Positions 16,648 to 25,878 are shown, numbered from the stretch's first letter. The stretch: DNA of 64,000 nucleotides from Curtobacterium caseinilyticum (GCF_030363035.1 NZ_JAUCMN010000004.1:289685-353684); one strand, 5' to 3'. Notes: generated by a model not told the origin, from the sequence alone. Translations and numbers: made by a program.

Positions 16648-17667
16648 TCAGCTGTTGTCGAGCGGCAGGCCCTCGGGGTTGACCTCGGAGTGCTCCACGG
16701 CCTCGTCCGACAGGTTGTATGCCTCCAACCACTTGCCGTAGGTCCCGTCCTCGATGAGCTCGTCGATGGCGCCCTGGATCGGCTCCGCCAGCCCGCTGCC
16801 CTTCTTCGTCGTCGCCGCGATCAGCCCCTGCAACGAGGAGCCGGCGCCGGAGTACGTCCCCGCGGTCTTCGTCTCGTGGGCGCTCCCGGCGCTCTGCTTG
16901 TTCGCGTAGGCGATGGTCGGGTTCGGGCCGAAGTAGGCGTCGATCTTGCCGGCGTCGAGCGCGAGCTTCACGGCGTTGCCGTCCGGGTAGTACTTGACGT
17001 CGATGGTCTTCCCACGCGCCGCCAGCTCGGTCTTCCACTCGAGCAGGATCTTCTCCTGGTTCGTGCCGGAGCTCACGGCGACGGTCCTGCCCGCGAGCAC
17101 GGAGGGGTCGCCGTCGAACGACAGCGCGCTGTCGGCGGGCACCTGCAGCGCGAGCTCGTCCTGCCGGTACGAGGCGAAGTCGTACTTCTCCTTGCGCTGC
17201 TCGGTGACGGTGATGTTCGAGAAGCCGGCGTCGACCTTCCCGCCGTCGATGCCGACGAACAGGTTGTCCCACGTGGCGTTCTGCACCTCGGCCCGGAGCC
17301 CGAGCTTCGCGGCGACGAGGCGGCCGAGGTCCGGCTCCGACCCGGTGAGCGTCTCCTGGTCGTCACCCGTGAAGGCGAGCGGCGGGAACGCGGACGGCAG
17401 GGCGCCGATGCCGATCGTGAGCGTGCCGGAGGACTCGACGTCGTCGGGCAGGGCGTCGTGCAGCGCCGTGTCCTCCGCGACGGTGACCGTCGTCTCGGTG
17501 GCGGCGCCGTTGGACGCGGCGCCGATGGTCACGGTGCCGTCGGCCGAGGCGGCACCCGGGTCGGCGGCGGCGTTCGCGGCGCACCCGGACAGGGCGACGA
17601 CGACGCCCGCGGCGAGGACGAGGGCTCCGGCGCGGTGGCGCCAGCGGGCAGGGGTGATCGTGGACAT
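16648..17667 (-). CDS. Amino-acid ABC transporter substrate-binding lipoprotein
   Basis: 339 aa. A lipoprotein signal (LVLAAGVVVALSGCAAN, lipobox LSGC) is followed by a family 3 solute-binding domain: GIGALPSAFPPLAFTGDDQE, EPDLGRLVAAKLGL, DNLFVGIDGGKVDAGFSNITVTEQRKEKYDF and GRTVAVSSGTNQEKIL. It should bind a polar amino acid or similar amine outside the membrane. CAGGAG precedes ATG at 17667. It is the third gene of the leftward permease-ATPase-binding protein set. Confidence 0.88.
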   Translation of the reverse strand: MSTITPARWRHRAGALVLAAGVVVALSGCAANAAADPGAASADGTVTIGAASNGAATETTVTVAEDTALHDALPDDVESSGTLTIGIGALPSAFPPLAFTGDDQETLTGSEPDLGRLVAAKLGLRAEVQNATWDNLFVGIDGGKVDAGFSNITVTEQRKEKYDFASYRQDELALQVPADSALSFDGDPSVLAGRTVAVSSGTNQEKILLEWKTELAARGKTIDVKYYPDGNAVKLALDAGKIDAYFGPNPTIAYANKQSAGSAHETKTAGTYSGAGSSLQGLIAATTKKGSGLAEPIQGAIDELIEDGTYGKWLEAYNLSDEAVEHSEVNPEGLPLDNS

Positions 17668-17727
17668 GGTGCTCCTGTGGGTCGTGGACGGGATCGGGGT
17701 CGTGGTCGGGATCGGGTCGTGAACGCC

Positions 17728-17753
17728 GGTCGTGGTCGTGGTCGTGGTCGTGG
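17728..17753. repeat. (GGTCGT)4 hexamer run between ABC genes
   Basis: Four head-to-tail GGTCGT units in the 115-bp gap between the ATPase stop and the binding-protein start, next to further GGGATCGGG(G)TCGTG copies. It is a possible spacer or stem region that sets differential expression of the binding protein. Confidence 0.6.
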
Positions 17754-17782
17754 CCGGTGCGGACGGGGCGGTACGGGACGGA

Positions 17783-18556
17783 TCAGCGGACGCGGGACAG
17801 GAAGTCGCGCGTGCGCGGGTGCTGCGGGGCGTCGATGACCTGTGCGGGCGGGCCCTGTTCGACGACCCGCCCGTGGTCGAGGAAGACGACGTGGTCGGCG
17901 ACCTCACGGGCGAAGGCGACCTCGTGCGTGACGATGACGAGCGTCGTGCCGGACCCGGCCAACGCGCGGATGACGCCGAGCACCTCGCCGACGAGCTCCG
18001 GGTCGAGCGCCGACGTCGGCTCGTCGAGCAGCACCACGGACGGGTCGAGGGCCAGCGCCCGGGCGATCGCGACGCGTTGCTGCTGCCCGCCGGAGAGTTG
18101 CCGGGGCCGGGTGGCACCGCGGTCGCCGAGTCCGACGCGCTCCAGCAACTCCTGCGCCCGTGCGTTCGCGGTCGCGGCGGGGACGCCGGCGGCGATGGGC
18201 CCCTCGGCGACGTTCTCGAGCGCGGTGAGGTGCGGGAAGAGCTCGAAGTGCTGGAAGACGAAGCCGATCCGGGACCGCTGCCGCAGGATCAGGCGCTCCG
18301 GGAGCTCCTTGTACCGGGGGACACCGCCGCGACCGGTCCGGACCCGGACGCCGATGGTCTCGTCGCCCACCGTGACGACGCCGCGGTCGAGCGGTTCGAG
18401 GTGGTTGATCGCCCGCAGGAGCGTGGACTTGCCGGACCCGGACGGACCGAGCACGACGGTGACGCTGCCGGACGGCAGCTCCAGGTCGACGCCGTCGATG
18501 ACGACCTGGTCGCCGAACGCCCTGTGGGCGCCGTGGATGCCGATCGCTGCACTCAT
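17783..18556 (-). CDS. Amino-acid ABC transporter ATP-binding protein
   Basis: A 257-aa ABC ATPase. Walker A GPSGSGKS, Q-loop FQHFELFPHLT, signature LSGGQQQR, Walker B VVLLDEPTSALD and switch His in VTHE are all intact. The FELFPHLTALENV loop is typical of polar amino-acid (GlnQ-like) importers. Its ATG at 18556 shares one base with the permease stop, so the two are coupled. Confidence 0.92.
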   Translation of the reverse strand: MSAAIGIHGAHRAFGDQVVIDGVDLELPSGSVTVVLGPSGSGKSTLLRAINHLEPLDRGVVTVGDETIGVRVRTGRGGVPRYKELPERLILRQRSRIGFVFQHFELFPHLTALENVAEGPIAAGVPAATANARAQELLERVGLGDRGATRPRQLSGGQQQRVAIARALALDPSVVLLDEPTSALDPELVGEVLGVIRALAGSGTTLVIVTHEVAFAREVADHVVFLDHGRVVEQGPPAQVIDAPQHPRTRDFLSRVR

Positions 18557-19749
18557 CAGATGGCCCTGTCGTCGATGGAGGCAGAAGGAGATGTGTGGGC
18601 CGACCCCGTGCCGGAAGCGGTGCCGGCGTCGACGCGGCGGTCCGCGCCTCCAGACAGGCCGGATGGCCCGCCGGTCGGCCCGCCGGTCGGCCCGCCGGAA
18701 CGCGCACCGGGAGACCGGCCGCCACCCCGTCGGACCGCGGCCCGGACCCGCTGCCACGGCGTCGGCGGCAGCGTGCGGACGGACCCGCGGGCCGTCCACC
18801 GCTCGACGTGGTACTGCACGACGGACACCGCACTCGTCAGCGCGAGGTACCAGATCGTCGCGACGACGAGCAGCGGGATGATGTCCGTCGGGTACGTGCT
18901 CGACAGGTTCTGCACGACGCCGAACAGGTCGAGCAGCGAGACGTAGAACAGCAGCGACGACGCCTTGAGCAGCCCGACGACCTGGTTCACGAACGCCGGG
19001 ACGATCGAGCGCAGCGCCTGCGGCAGCACGACCCGGACGAACTGCCGACGCCGGGGGAGCCCGAGCGCCTGCGCGGCCTCGAGCTGCCCGTGGTCGACCG
19101 CGAGGACACCGGCCCGCACGATCTCCGAGGCGTAGGCGATCTCGCTGAGGCTCAGCGCGAGGACGCCGATCGCCAGGTCGCCCAGCACGTTCGCGGTCGG
19201 TACCTGGAACTGCGGTCCGAACGGGATCCCGACCCCGATCGTCGGGTACAGCGAGCCCAGGTTGTAGAGGAAGACGAGCACGAGGATGAGCGGCACCGAC
19301 CGGAACAGCCACACGTAGCCCCAGGCCAGGCCGGACAGCACCGGGTTGCGTGACAGCCGGGCGAGCGCCACGACCACGCCGCCGGCGAAGCTGATCACCG
19401 CGCTGAGGGCGGTGGCGACGAGCGTCAGCTGCAGTCCGGTCAGGATCGCCGGGCTGAACAACCACTTCCCGACCGCGGGCCAGCCCCACGACTCGTTGGT
19501 GAAGAGCGTCTCGACGACGTTCAGCAGCACCACGAGCACGAGGCCCGCGGCGATCCACCGCACCGGGTGGCGTAGTGGCACGACGGGCCGGTCGAGCGCC
19601 GCGCGAGCGGCCGCGTCGAGCGCCGTCGGACGGGAGGCACGGGGCGGCTCCGGCGCACGCGGACCGTCCTCGACGTGCGTGCGTCGAGGGTCGTCGGTGC
19701 CGTCCGCGGCGACGATCGGCCCGCGCAGGGTTCCGGTGGTGTCGGTCAT
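18556..19749 (-). CDS. Amino-acid ABC transporter permease
   Basis: 397 aa. A 60-residue polar N-terminus precedes about five helices of a HisM/GlnP-type permease with the EAA loop (EAAQALGLPRRRQFVRVVLPQALRSIVPAF). The C-terminal 60 residues are a Gly/Pro/Arg/Ser tail with three GGPTG-like repeats encoded by tandem GCCCGCCGGTCG units. A GACGGGAGGC core of the family A palindrome lies inside the N-terminal coding region near 19628. It works with the ATPase and the binding lipoprotein downstream. Confidence 0.88.
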   Translation of the reverse strand: MTDTTGTLRGPIVAADGTDDPRRTHVEDGPRAPEPPRASRPTALDAAARAALDRPVVPLRHPVRWIAAGLVLVVLLNVVETLFTNESWGWPAVGKWLFSPAILTGLQLTLVATALSAVISFAGGVVVALARLSRNPVLSGLAWGYVWLFRSVPLILVLVFLYNLGSLYPTIGVGIPFGPQFQVPTANVLGDLAIGVLALSLSEIAYASEIVRAGVLAVDHGQLEAAQALGLPRRRQFVRVVLPQALRSIVPAFVNQVVGLLKASSLLFYVSLLDLFGVVQNLSSTYPTDIIPLLVVATIWYLALTSAVSVVQYHVERWTARGSVRTLPPTPWQRVRAAVRRGGGRSPGARSGGPTGGPTGGPSGLSGGADRRVDAGTASGTGSAHTSPSASIDDRAI

Positions 19750-19911
19750 GCGGCGACGGTAGGAGCGGTGGACGGCGACGACAACGGCGCGCGCAACACT
19801 CCGGCACGCGGCGGAACACGGCGTCACGACCGACGGGCGCGTGACGCTCCGTGACGGTCGATCGTGCGGCGAGGCCTGTCGTGCGACGGCGTGTGACGCT
19901 ACCGTGCGGCC

Positions 19912-20163
19912 ATGACGACGCACCGCGTGACCGCCCCGGAACCGCCCTCGGACGGGTCGACGCCGAAGGGCCCCGCCTCGTACTTCCCGAGCATCGAGAA
20001 GACCTACGGGCAGCCCGTGCAGCACTGGCTCGACCTGGTCTCGGACCGCCTCGACGAGCACCGGCACATGGAGGTCGTCGCCTGGCTGAAGGAGGAGCAC
20101 GGCTTCGGTCGCGGGCACGCGAACGCGGTCGTCGGCTACGTCCGCAGGGCGCTGGGAGCCTGA
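19912..20163 (+). CDS. DUF4287 domain-containing protein
   Basis: 83 aa, small and soluble. YFPSIEKTYGQPVQHWLDLV, MEVVAWLKEEHGFGRGHANAVVGYVR matches DUF4287, a helical domain of unknown function often found alone in actinobacteria. TACCGT lies 6 nt before ATG (leaderless layout). Confidence 0.8.
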   Translation: MTTHRVTAPEPPSDGSTPKGPASYFPSIEKTYGQPVQHWLDLVSDRLDEHRHMEVVAWLKEEHGFGRGHANAVVGYVRRALGA

Positions 20164-20226
20164 CGGACCCGGCGCCCGGACACGAGGACGAGCACCCGTG
20201 TCGGTGGCGGTGCCTACCGTGATCGC

Positions 20227-21192
20227 GTGGTCGAACCCGTTGACGCGTGGTGGCGGCGGCGACAGTGGTCCCGCGGCACCCCGGTGCCGTACGCCGTCGG
20301 GGAGTTCCGGTCCGCGTGGGCGTCGTACCCCGTGCTCGTGCGCCAGTACCACCCGGAGTGGAACCACGGGGTCGTCCTCACCCAGGTCCCGCCCACGGCC
20401 GAGGTCCTGCTGACGTGGGAGTGCGACGTCGGGCACGTCTTCGTCGCGACGCCCGCCGAACAGCGGTCCCGTCCCGGGCGTGAGCGCCGCCGGTCGGTCT
20501 GGTGCCCGGAGTGCCAGCTCCAGGCGACGCCGCGACGTTGGCCGGTGCTGCCCGCGGACTGGCCGGACGCGGTCCCACCGCCGCAGCGCGCCGAGCGGGT
20601 GTGCGGGCGGCAGACGCTGCCCGCCGCTCCCGCGCGGGCCGCCGCGCTGCCGACGGGCGCGGTCGCGTCCTCACACGCTCGTCCGGGTCGGTCCGTGCGG
20701 GGCAGGGCCTCCCGACCGGTGCCGCGCACCATCTGCCCGAAGACCCCGCGACTGCCGTCGGGGGAGTCGTTCACGAGCGTCTGCGCCCCCGCGACGGCGT
20801 CCGCGGTCGAGGCGGACCTGCGTGCTGCGCTGCAGGAGCGGTTCGCCCTGACGTTCGACCACACCGCGATCCGCCTCGACCGCCCGTTCTTCGACCACGT
20901 CGAGGCGTGGCCGGACATCGTGCTGCCCGAGCTCCGCGTCGCGATCGAGTACGACAGCACGGGGCGTCACGGGCTGGAGCACGTGGGTCCGCGTCAGGAC
21001 ACCGACCGTCGGAAGGACCGCGCCGTCCGGGCGGTCGGGTGGGAGGTGGTGCGGATCCGCACGGGCAGGCTGCCCGCGCTCGGACCGTACGACCTCGAGG
21101 TGTCCGGGATCTCACGCCGCACGATCGACCAGCTCGTCGACATCCTGCGAGACCTGCGCGGGGCGCTGTTCGTCGACGCCTACGCGCGCTGA
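20227..21192 (+). CDS. Zinc-ribbon plus PD-(D/E)XK endonuclease-like protein
   Basis: 321 aa. The N-terminal third contains CDVGHVF and CPEC, a CxxGH...CxxC zinc ribbon of the kind found in treble-clef/endonuclease proteins. A low-complexity Pro/Arg linker (about 110-190) leads to PDIVLPELRVAIEYDSTGRHG...DRRKDRAVRAVGWEVVRIRTG, which fits the D-(E)xD-xK layout of Vsr/DUF559-like nucleases. It may cleave DNA, perhaps in repair or defence, but is unlinked to a methylase. TACCGT lies 6 nt before GTG at 20227. Confidence 0.7.
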   Translation: MVEPVDAWWRRRQWSRGTPVPYAVGEFRSAWASYPVLVRQYHPEWNHGVVLTQVPPTAEVLLTWECDVGHVFVATPAEQRSRPGRERRRSVWCPECQLQATPRRWPVLPADWPDAVPPPQRAERVCGRQTLPAAPARAAALPTGAVASSHARPGRSVRGRASRPVPRTICPKTPRLPSGESFTSVCAPATASAVEADLRAALQERFALTFDHTAIRLDRPFFDHVEAWPDIVLPELRVAIEYDSTGRHGLEHVGPRQDTDRRKDRAVRAVGWEVVRIRTGRLPALGPYDLEVSGISRRTIDQLVDILRDLRGALFVDAYAR

Positions 21193-21327
21193 GCCCGCTC
21201 CGGGCGGTGCGTCCCGCAGCGGTGCCCGGTCCTGCGGATCCCGGCGGCGGCACCGCTGGCTGGCGGGGTACGTCCGTGGGGTACAGCGTTGCTGTGTCCC
21301 GCGCGCTGCGGACGGTAGGAACGAAGT

Positions 21328-22668
21328 ATGACAGCGACCGCCTTCTGCCTGCACGCGTTGGGCTCCAGCTCGGAGGAGTTCGCCCTGCTCCGCTCGGAAC
21401 TCGCCGGCGACCTCGACCTGGTCGGCATCGACCTGCCCGGGTTCGGCCGGAGCCCCGCGTCCGGCGGCACGACCGTCGAGGAGATGGCGGTGCTCGTCGA
21501 ACGGGCCATCGGCGCGAGCGGAGCCACCGAGTGGGCACTCGTCGGGCACTCGATGGGCGGCAAGGTCGCGACCGTCGTCGCCGACCGCACGGTCTCGGGC
21601 GCGAACGGGTTGTTCGGCCTGCGCGCCGTCGTGCTCCTCGCCGCCTCGCCCCTCGCGCCCGAGCCGATGGCCGAGGACCGTCGGCGGTCCATGCTCGCCT
21701 GGGCCGAGCACGGAGCGATCGAGCCGCACCACGCCGCCGAGTTCGTCGACGCGAACACGGCCGAGGTCCTGTCGCCCGACCGCCACGAGCAGGCCGTCCA
21801 GGACGTGCAGCGCACCGACCCGCGGGCGTGGCGGGACTGGCTGCTCCGCGGCAGCCGCGAGGACTGGTCGACGTCGGCCGGACCGAACCCCGTCCCCGCA
21901 CTCGTGCTCGCGGGCGCCGAGGACGGCGACCTCGCCGCGGATGCCCAGCGGCGCCTCACGCTGCCGCACTGGCCGGCCGCGGAGCTCCACGAGGTCGCGG
22001 GCGCCGCGCACCTGCTGCCGTGGGAGCGCCCCGTCGAGGTCGCGGCCCTCGTCCGCGACTTCTGGTACCGCCGCATCGCGCAGGGGCCGGTCGTCCCGGC
22101 GGACACCGTCCGCGTGATCGCCTCGCCCCGGGTGAGCGCCAGGACACGCGGCCTGCTCGCCGTGCGCGCCCTGGCCGACGACCCCGCGGCCACGCCCGAC
22201 GCCCTGACCCCACGCCAACTGACGACCCTCAGGGCCGTCGCACGCGTCGTCGTCCCCCAGCCCGGAGGTCAGGAGGTCGACCTCGCGCTGCGCGTCGACG
22301 CCCAGCTCGCCGCCGGCCAGGGCGACGGGTGGCGTCCGGACGGCTTGCCCGACGACGTCACGGCGTACCGGGGTGCGCTCGACGTCCTCGCGCCGGCGGC
22401 CGACGACGGTGCCCTGCCCGCGGTACTCGAGGACGTCGCGGCCGGCCGCTACCGGTCCGACGGCGCGCTCGACGCCGGCCAGCTCCGCGCCTGGTTCGAG
22501 GACGCGAGCGTCGACCTGGTCAAGCAGTGGCTCGCCCACCCCGCGACCATGTCCGAGATCGACTACGACGGCTTCGCCAACGGCGGCGACGGCGTCCGCA
22601 AGCAGGGCTTCCAGCTGCTCGGTGCCGGGCAGCGGGAAGCGTGGGAACCCGAGGGAGCAGCACGATGA
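21328..22668 (+). CDS. Alpha/beta hydrolase fused to gluconate-2-dehydrogenase subunit-3-like domain
   Basis: 446 aa. Residues 1 to about 245 are an alpha/beta hydrolase: GIDLPGFGRSP, nucleophile Ser75 in GHSMGG, and a late GAAHLLPWE His. Residues about 290-446 (LTPRQLTTLRAVARVVVPQ, VDLVKQWLAHPATMSEIDYDGFANGGDG) resemble the small subunit 3 of membrane-bound sugar dehydrogenases. The next gene is a GMC oxidoreductase overlapping by 4 bp, so the C-terminal half is probably its partner. The fusion is unusual. TAGGAA lies 6 nt before the ATG. Confidence 0.8.
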   Translation: MTATAFCLHALGSSSEEFALLRSELAGDLDLVGIDLPGFGRSPASGGTTVEEMAVLVERAIGASGATEWALVGHSMGGKVATVVADRTVSGANGLFGLRAVVLLAASPLAPEPMAEDRRRSMLAWAEHGAIEPHHAAEFVDANTAEVLSPDRHEQAVQDVQRTDPRAWRDWLLRGSREDWSTSAGPNPVPALVLAGAEDGDLAADAQRRLTLPHWPAAELHEVAGAAHLLPWERPVEVAALVRDFWYRRIAQGPVVPADTVRVIASPRVSARTRGLLAVRALADDPAATPDALTPRQLTTLRAVARVVVPQPGGQEVDLALRVDAQLAAGQGDGWRPDGLPDDVTAYRGALDVLAPAADDGALPAVLEDVAAGRYRSDGALDAGQLRAWFEDASVDLVKQWLAHPATMSEIDYDGFANGGDGVRKQGFQLLGAGQREAWEPEGAAR

Positions 22669-24254
22669 GACTCGACGCACAGCGGCGGTACCAGGACGAC
22701 GAGGTCGTCGACGTGGTCGTGGTGGGGACCGGTGCCGGTGGTGCCCCGCTCCTCGCACGACTCGCCCGCGAAGGGCTGACGGCCGTCGCCCTCGAGGCCG
22801 GACGGAACACCGAGCCGGGTGACCACACGCCGGACGAGGTCGCAGCGCCCGCGGACATCAACTGGATGGACGAGCGGATCAGCGGTGGTGCCGCACCGAC
22901 CGCCTTCGGTCCGAACAACAGCGGCACCGGAGTCGGCGGGTCGACCCTGCACTGGGGCGCCTTCACCCCGCGGCCGAGCGTGCACGACCTGCGCCTGCGC
23001 ACCGAGAGCGGGCAGGGCGAGGACTGGCCGGTCGACCACGCGGAACTGACGGCGTACATCGAGCGCGTCGAGCACGAGGTCGGGGTCGCCGGTCCCGCGC
23101 ACTACCCGTGGGACCCGGACCGGCAGTACCGGATGGGCCCTCCGGCGCGGAACGCGTCGTCCGACATGATGATGCGCGGCACCGCGGCGCTCGGCATCAC
23201 CGCCACCGACGCCCCGGTCGCACTCACCACCGAGGACCGCCACCAGGAGCACCACGGCCTCCGCCAGGCGTGCGTGTCCTGCGGGTCCTGCCACCAGGGC
23301 TGCCGCAACGGCTCGAAGGTGTCGATGGACACCACGTACCTGCCCGCCGCGGTCGCCTTCGGCGCGGAGATCCGCCCGGACTCGTTCGTGCACGGCATCG
23401 AGCTCGACGCCGACGGGAAGGTCTGCGCGGTCCTGTACACCCGCGAGGGCCGCGAGCGTCGTCAGCGCTGCCGCTCCCTCGTGCTCGCCGCCGGCGGCGT
23501 GGAGACGCCGCGCCTGCTCCTGCACACCGGGCTCGCGAACAGCAGCGGTCAGGTCGGCCGGAACTTCACCGCGCACGGCGCCACCCAGGTCTGGGCGACC
23601 TTCGACGAGTCGATGCGGTCCTACCGGGGTTACCCGTCGTCGATCATCACGGAGGACTTCGTCCGCCCCGCCGACGCCGACTTCGCGGGCGGGTACCTCA
23701 TCCAGAGCCTCGGCGTGCAGCCGTTGACCTTCGCCACCTCGCTCGTGCGCGGCGGCGGGCTGCGCGGGGCCGAGCTCGTCCGGGCGATGCGCGACTACCC
23801 GCGGATGGCCGGCGTCGGCATCAACGCCGAGTGCCTGCCCTACGACGACAACCGCCTCGTGCTGTCCGACGAGCTCGACGAGCACGGCGTCCCGCGGGCG
23901 CGGGTCAGCTTCTCACCCGGCTCGAACGAGGAGGCGATCCGGGCACACGCGGTGCGCACCATGACGGCGATCGTCGAGGCGGCCGGTGGCACGGACGTGC
24001 GGGTGCTCGAGCGCACGGCGCACACGATCGGCACCGCGCGGATGGGCGCCGACGCGGGATCGTCCGTCGTCGACCCGGCCGGTCGGTCGTGGGACGTGCC
24101 GAACCTCTGGGTCTGCGACAACTCGGTGTTCCCGAGCGCGGTGATCGCGAACCCGGCGCTGACGATCATGGCGCTGTCGCTCCGCACCGCCGACCGGTTC
24201 CTGCGCGACGACGCGGCCGCCGACCGGCGGCCGCTGGTCGCAGCCACCGCCTGA
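22665..24254 (+). CDS. GMC-family flavin oxidoreductase (sugar-dehydrogenase large-subunit type)
   Basis: 529 aa. GTGAGGAP near the N-terminus is the FAD-binding motif; GVGGSTLHWGAFTPRP, LAAGGVETPRLLL and the C-terminal NPALTIMALSLRTADR are typical. Cys203, 206, 209 and 213 (CVSCGSCHQGC) resemble the cysteine cluster that binds an iron-sulfur centre in FAD-glucose/gluconate dehydrogenase large subunits, so electrons may pass to a cytochrome or quinone (inference). Catalytic His lies in ERTAHTIGTARMG. ATG at 22665 overlaps the upstream stop by 4 bp. Confidence 0.85.
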   Translation: MRLDAQRRYQDDEVVDVVVVGTGAGGAPLLARLAREGLTAVALEAGRNTEPGDHTPDEVAAPADINWMDERISGGAAPTAFGPNNSGTGVGGSTLHWGAFTPRPSVHDLRLRTESGQGEDWPVDHAELTAYIERVEHEVGVAGPAHYPWDPDRQYRMGPPARNASSDMMMRGTAALGITATDAPVALTTEDRHQEHHGLRQACVSCGSCHQGCRNGSKVSMDTTYLPAAVAFGAEIRPDSFVHGIELDADGKVCAVLYTREGRERRQRCRSLVLAAGGVETPRLLLHTGLANSSGQVGRNFTAHGATQVWATFDESMRSYRGYPSSIITEDFVRPADADFAGGYLIQSLGVQPLTFATSLVRGGGLRGAELVRAMRDYPRMAGVGINAECLPYDDNRLVLSDELDEHGVPRARVSFSPGSNEEAIRAHAVRTMTAIVEAAGGTDVRVLERTAHTIGTARMGADAGSSVVDPAGRSWDVPNLWVCDNSVFPSAVIANPALTIMALSLRTADRFLRDDAAADRRPLVAATA

Positions 24255-24322
24255 CACGGCAGCACCGTCGCCGGCGCTGCTCGGACGTCGAGCGGTGCCG
24301 GCGGTCCGCGCCCGGAGCGGGG

Positions 24323-24904
24323 TCACCCCCGCAGCGCGAGCGCCTCGCTGACCCACCGGGCGTGCAGCGCCCACGGGTCGTCGATGCCGTCCGCCACCGC
24401 CGCGACGTGCTCGAGCAGCGCCGGCGTCGTCCGGAACCACTCGGTCCCCGGGAACCGGTCCGCCGCGAAGGCCGCGTGCCGCCGGCGTTCGCGCGTCCGG
24501 TCGCCGCGCTCGAACGCCAGGAGCTCCTGGTGGGGCACCGCCGCGAGCCGCTGGCGCGGGTTCGCGGTCGTGCCGATCTTGATCCGGTCGCCGAAGTCGT
24601 CACGCTGCCGGAGGTAGTAGACGACGTCGACGCGCGGCGGCGGGAGCTCCCCGTCGGGCACGTCGCCCCAGGCCCACTCGCACGTCGAGCAGGTCGTCCC
24701 GCTCGGCCACCGCACGCCCGTCCGCGACCCGCACACCGGGCACGGACCCGGCAGGGCGTCCTCGACGCCGAGGTGCTCGGCGGCGGCGTCCACGACCAGG
24801 GCGACGTGCCCGCCGCACAGCGGGAGGACGGCGGCGAAGCCGTCGGCGCTGGCGGCACCGCACCCCGGCACGCAGCAGGCGGGGACCGCAGGGGGAGTGA
24901 CCAC
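24323..24904 (-). CDS. GIY-YIG nuclease family (T5orf172-like) protein with zinc ribbon
   Basis: 193 aa. Two Cys-rich parts (CCVPGCG with LCGGH, then CPVCG with CSTCEW) form zinc-ribbon-like modules. The C-terminal half, VYYLRQRDDFGDRIKIGTTANPRQRL...ERRRHAAFAADRFPGTEWF, matches the T5orf172/MUG113 branch of the GIY-YIG fold. The activity is unknown. GTG at 24904 lies 7 nt after TAGCGT on the minus strand. It is convergent with the GMC gene. Confidence 0.75.
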   Translation of the reverse strand: MVTPPAVPACCVPGCGAASADGFAAVLPLCGGHVALVVDAAAEHLGVEDALPGPCPVCGSRTGVRWPSGTTCSTCEWAWGDVPDGELPPPRVDVVYYLRQRDDFGDRIKIGTTANPRQRLAAVPHQELLAFERGDRTRERRRHAAFAADRFPGTEWFRTTPALLEHVAAVADGIDDPWALHARWVSEALALRG

Positions 24905-24992
24905 CTGCCGGACGCTAGCGGGCACCACCGACGAGCCGCGCGCCTCCCGGCCGGGGTCCGTCCGGGAACAGGGGTCGGTCCGCGAGCAGCGG

Positions 24993-25838
24993 TCAGTCCG
25001 CGAAGATGACGCCGACCGGTTCGCGCTTCTCCTCCTGGAACCGGTCCTCGGCGCGGCCCAGCGCCCAGTACGCGGACAGCGACAGCTCCGCCTTCTCGAG
25101 TCCCCAGTCGTCCTGCAGCAGGCGGCGGATGGCCTTCACCGCGGTCCGCTCGCCGTGTGCGAACACCTGCACCGGTCGGGAGGCGCGGGGCAGCGCGCGC
25201 GCCTCCGCCAGCAGGAGCGTGCCCGGCTCGGCGCCGGTGGCGTCACGGTGCAGCCACCGCAAGTCGACACCGCTCGGGTGCTCGAGCGGCTGCTCGTCGG
25301 CCGCGCCTGCGACCTCGACGAGCGCCGTGCCCGTGGCGCCGGCGGGCATCGCCGCCAGGGCGGCGCCGATCGCGGGGAGGGCGCTGTCGTCACCGAGGAG
25401 CACGTGCGTCACGGCGGGGTCGGCCGACGGCGCCCAGCCGCCCCCGGGTCCGGACAGGGCGAGCAGGTCACCCGGTCGTGCTCTCGCGGCCCACGGGCCG
25501 GCGAGGCCGTCGTCGCCGTGCACCACGAAGTCGATCGCGATGGTGCCGGCGGCGTGGTCGACCGCGCGGACGGTGTACGTGCGCCGGGCCGGGCGCTCGT
25601 GCTTCGGCAGCGTCTCCCGCAGGGCGTCGAGGTCGTACGGCGGGGTGAGGCCGCTCGACGGCGGCGCGAGCAGGAGCTTCACGTACTTGTCCGTCGTGGC
25701 GAGGCGGTCGGGGTCGGCGCCGTCGACGAAGTCACGGAAGGCAGGGCCGCCGAGGTGCACGCGGACCATGTGCGGGGTGATGCGCTCCGTCCGATCGACG
25801 ACGAAGACGTGCTGGGTGCGCTTGGGGCTCGGGTTCAT
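24993..25838 (-). CDS. Siderophore-interacting protein (ferric-siderophore reductase, ViuB-like)
   Basis: 281 aa. The FAD-binding motif RRTYTVR (about 85-91), DDSALPAIGAAL and the C-terminal ALSAYWALGR-like helix are typical of ViuB/SIP flavin proteins that reduce ferric siderophores in the cytosol using NAD(P)H. AGAGGAAG precedes ATG at 25838. The shared iron box with the divergent heme oxygenase gene implies repression under iron-rich conditions. Confidence 0.88.
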   Translation of the reverse strand: MNPSPKRTQHVFVVDRTERITPHMVRVHLGGPAFRDFVDGADPDRLATTDKYVKLLLAPPSSGLTPPYDLDALRETLPKHERPARRTYTVRAVDHAAGTIAIDFVVHGDDGLAGPWAARARPGDLLALSGPGGGWAPSADPAVTHVLLGDDSALPAIGAALAAMPAGATGTALVEVAGAADEQPLEHPSGVDLRWLHRDATGAEPGTLLLAEARALPRASRPVQVFAHGERTAVKAIRRLLQDDWGLEKAELSLSAYWALGRAEDRFQEEKREPVGVIFAD

Positions 25839-25878
25839 CGTGCGACTTCCTCTTCCGGTGCTCGACCTTCTCAGCGAC

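Noticed and set aside
20502..24254. A 1250-codon frame ending in the GMC oxidoreductase
   Set aside because: Most of it is the wrong frame of the nuclease-like and hydrolase genes; the GMC protein begins at the coupled ATG at 22665.
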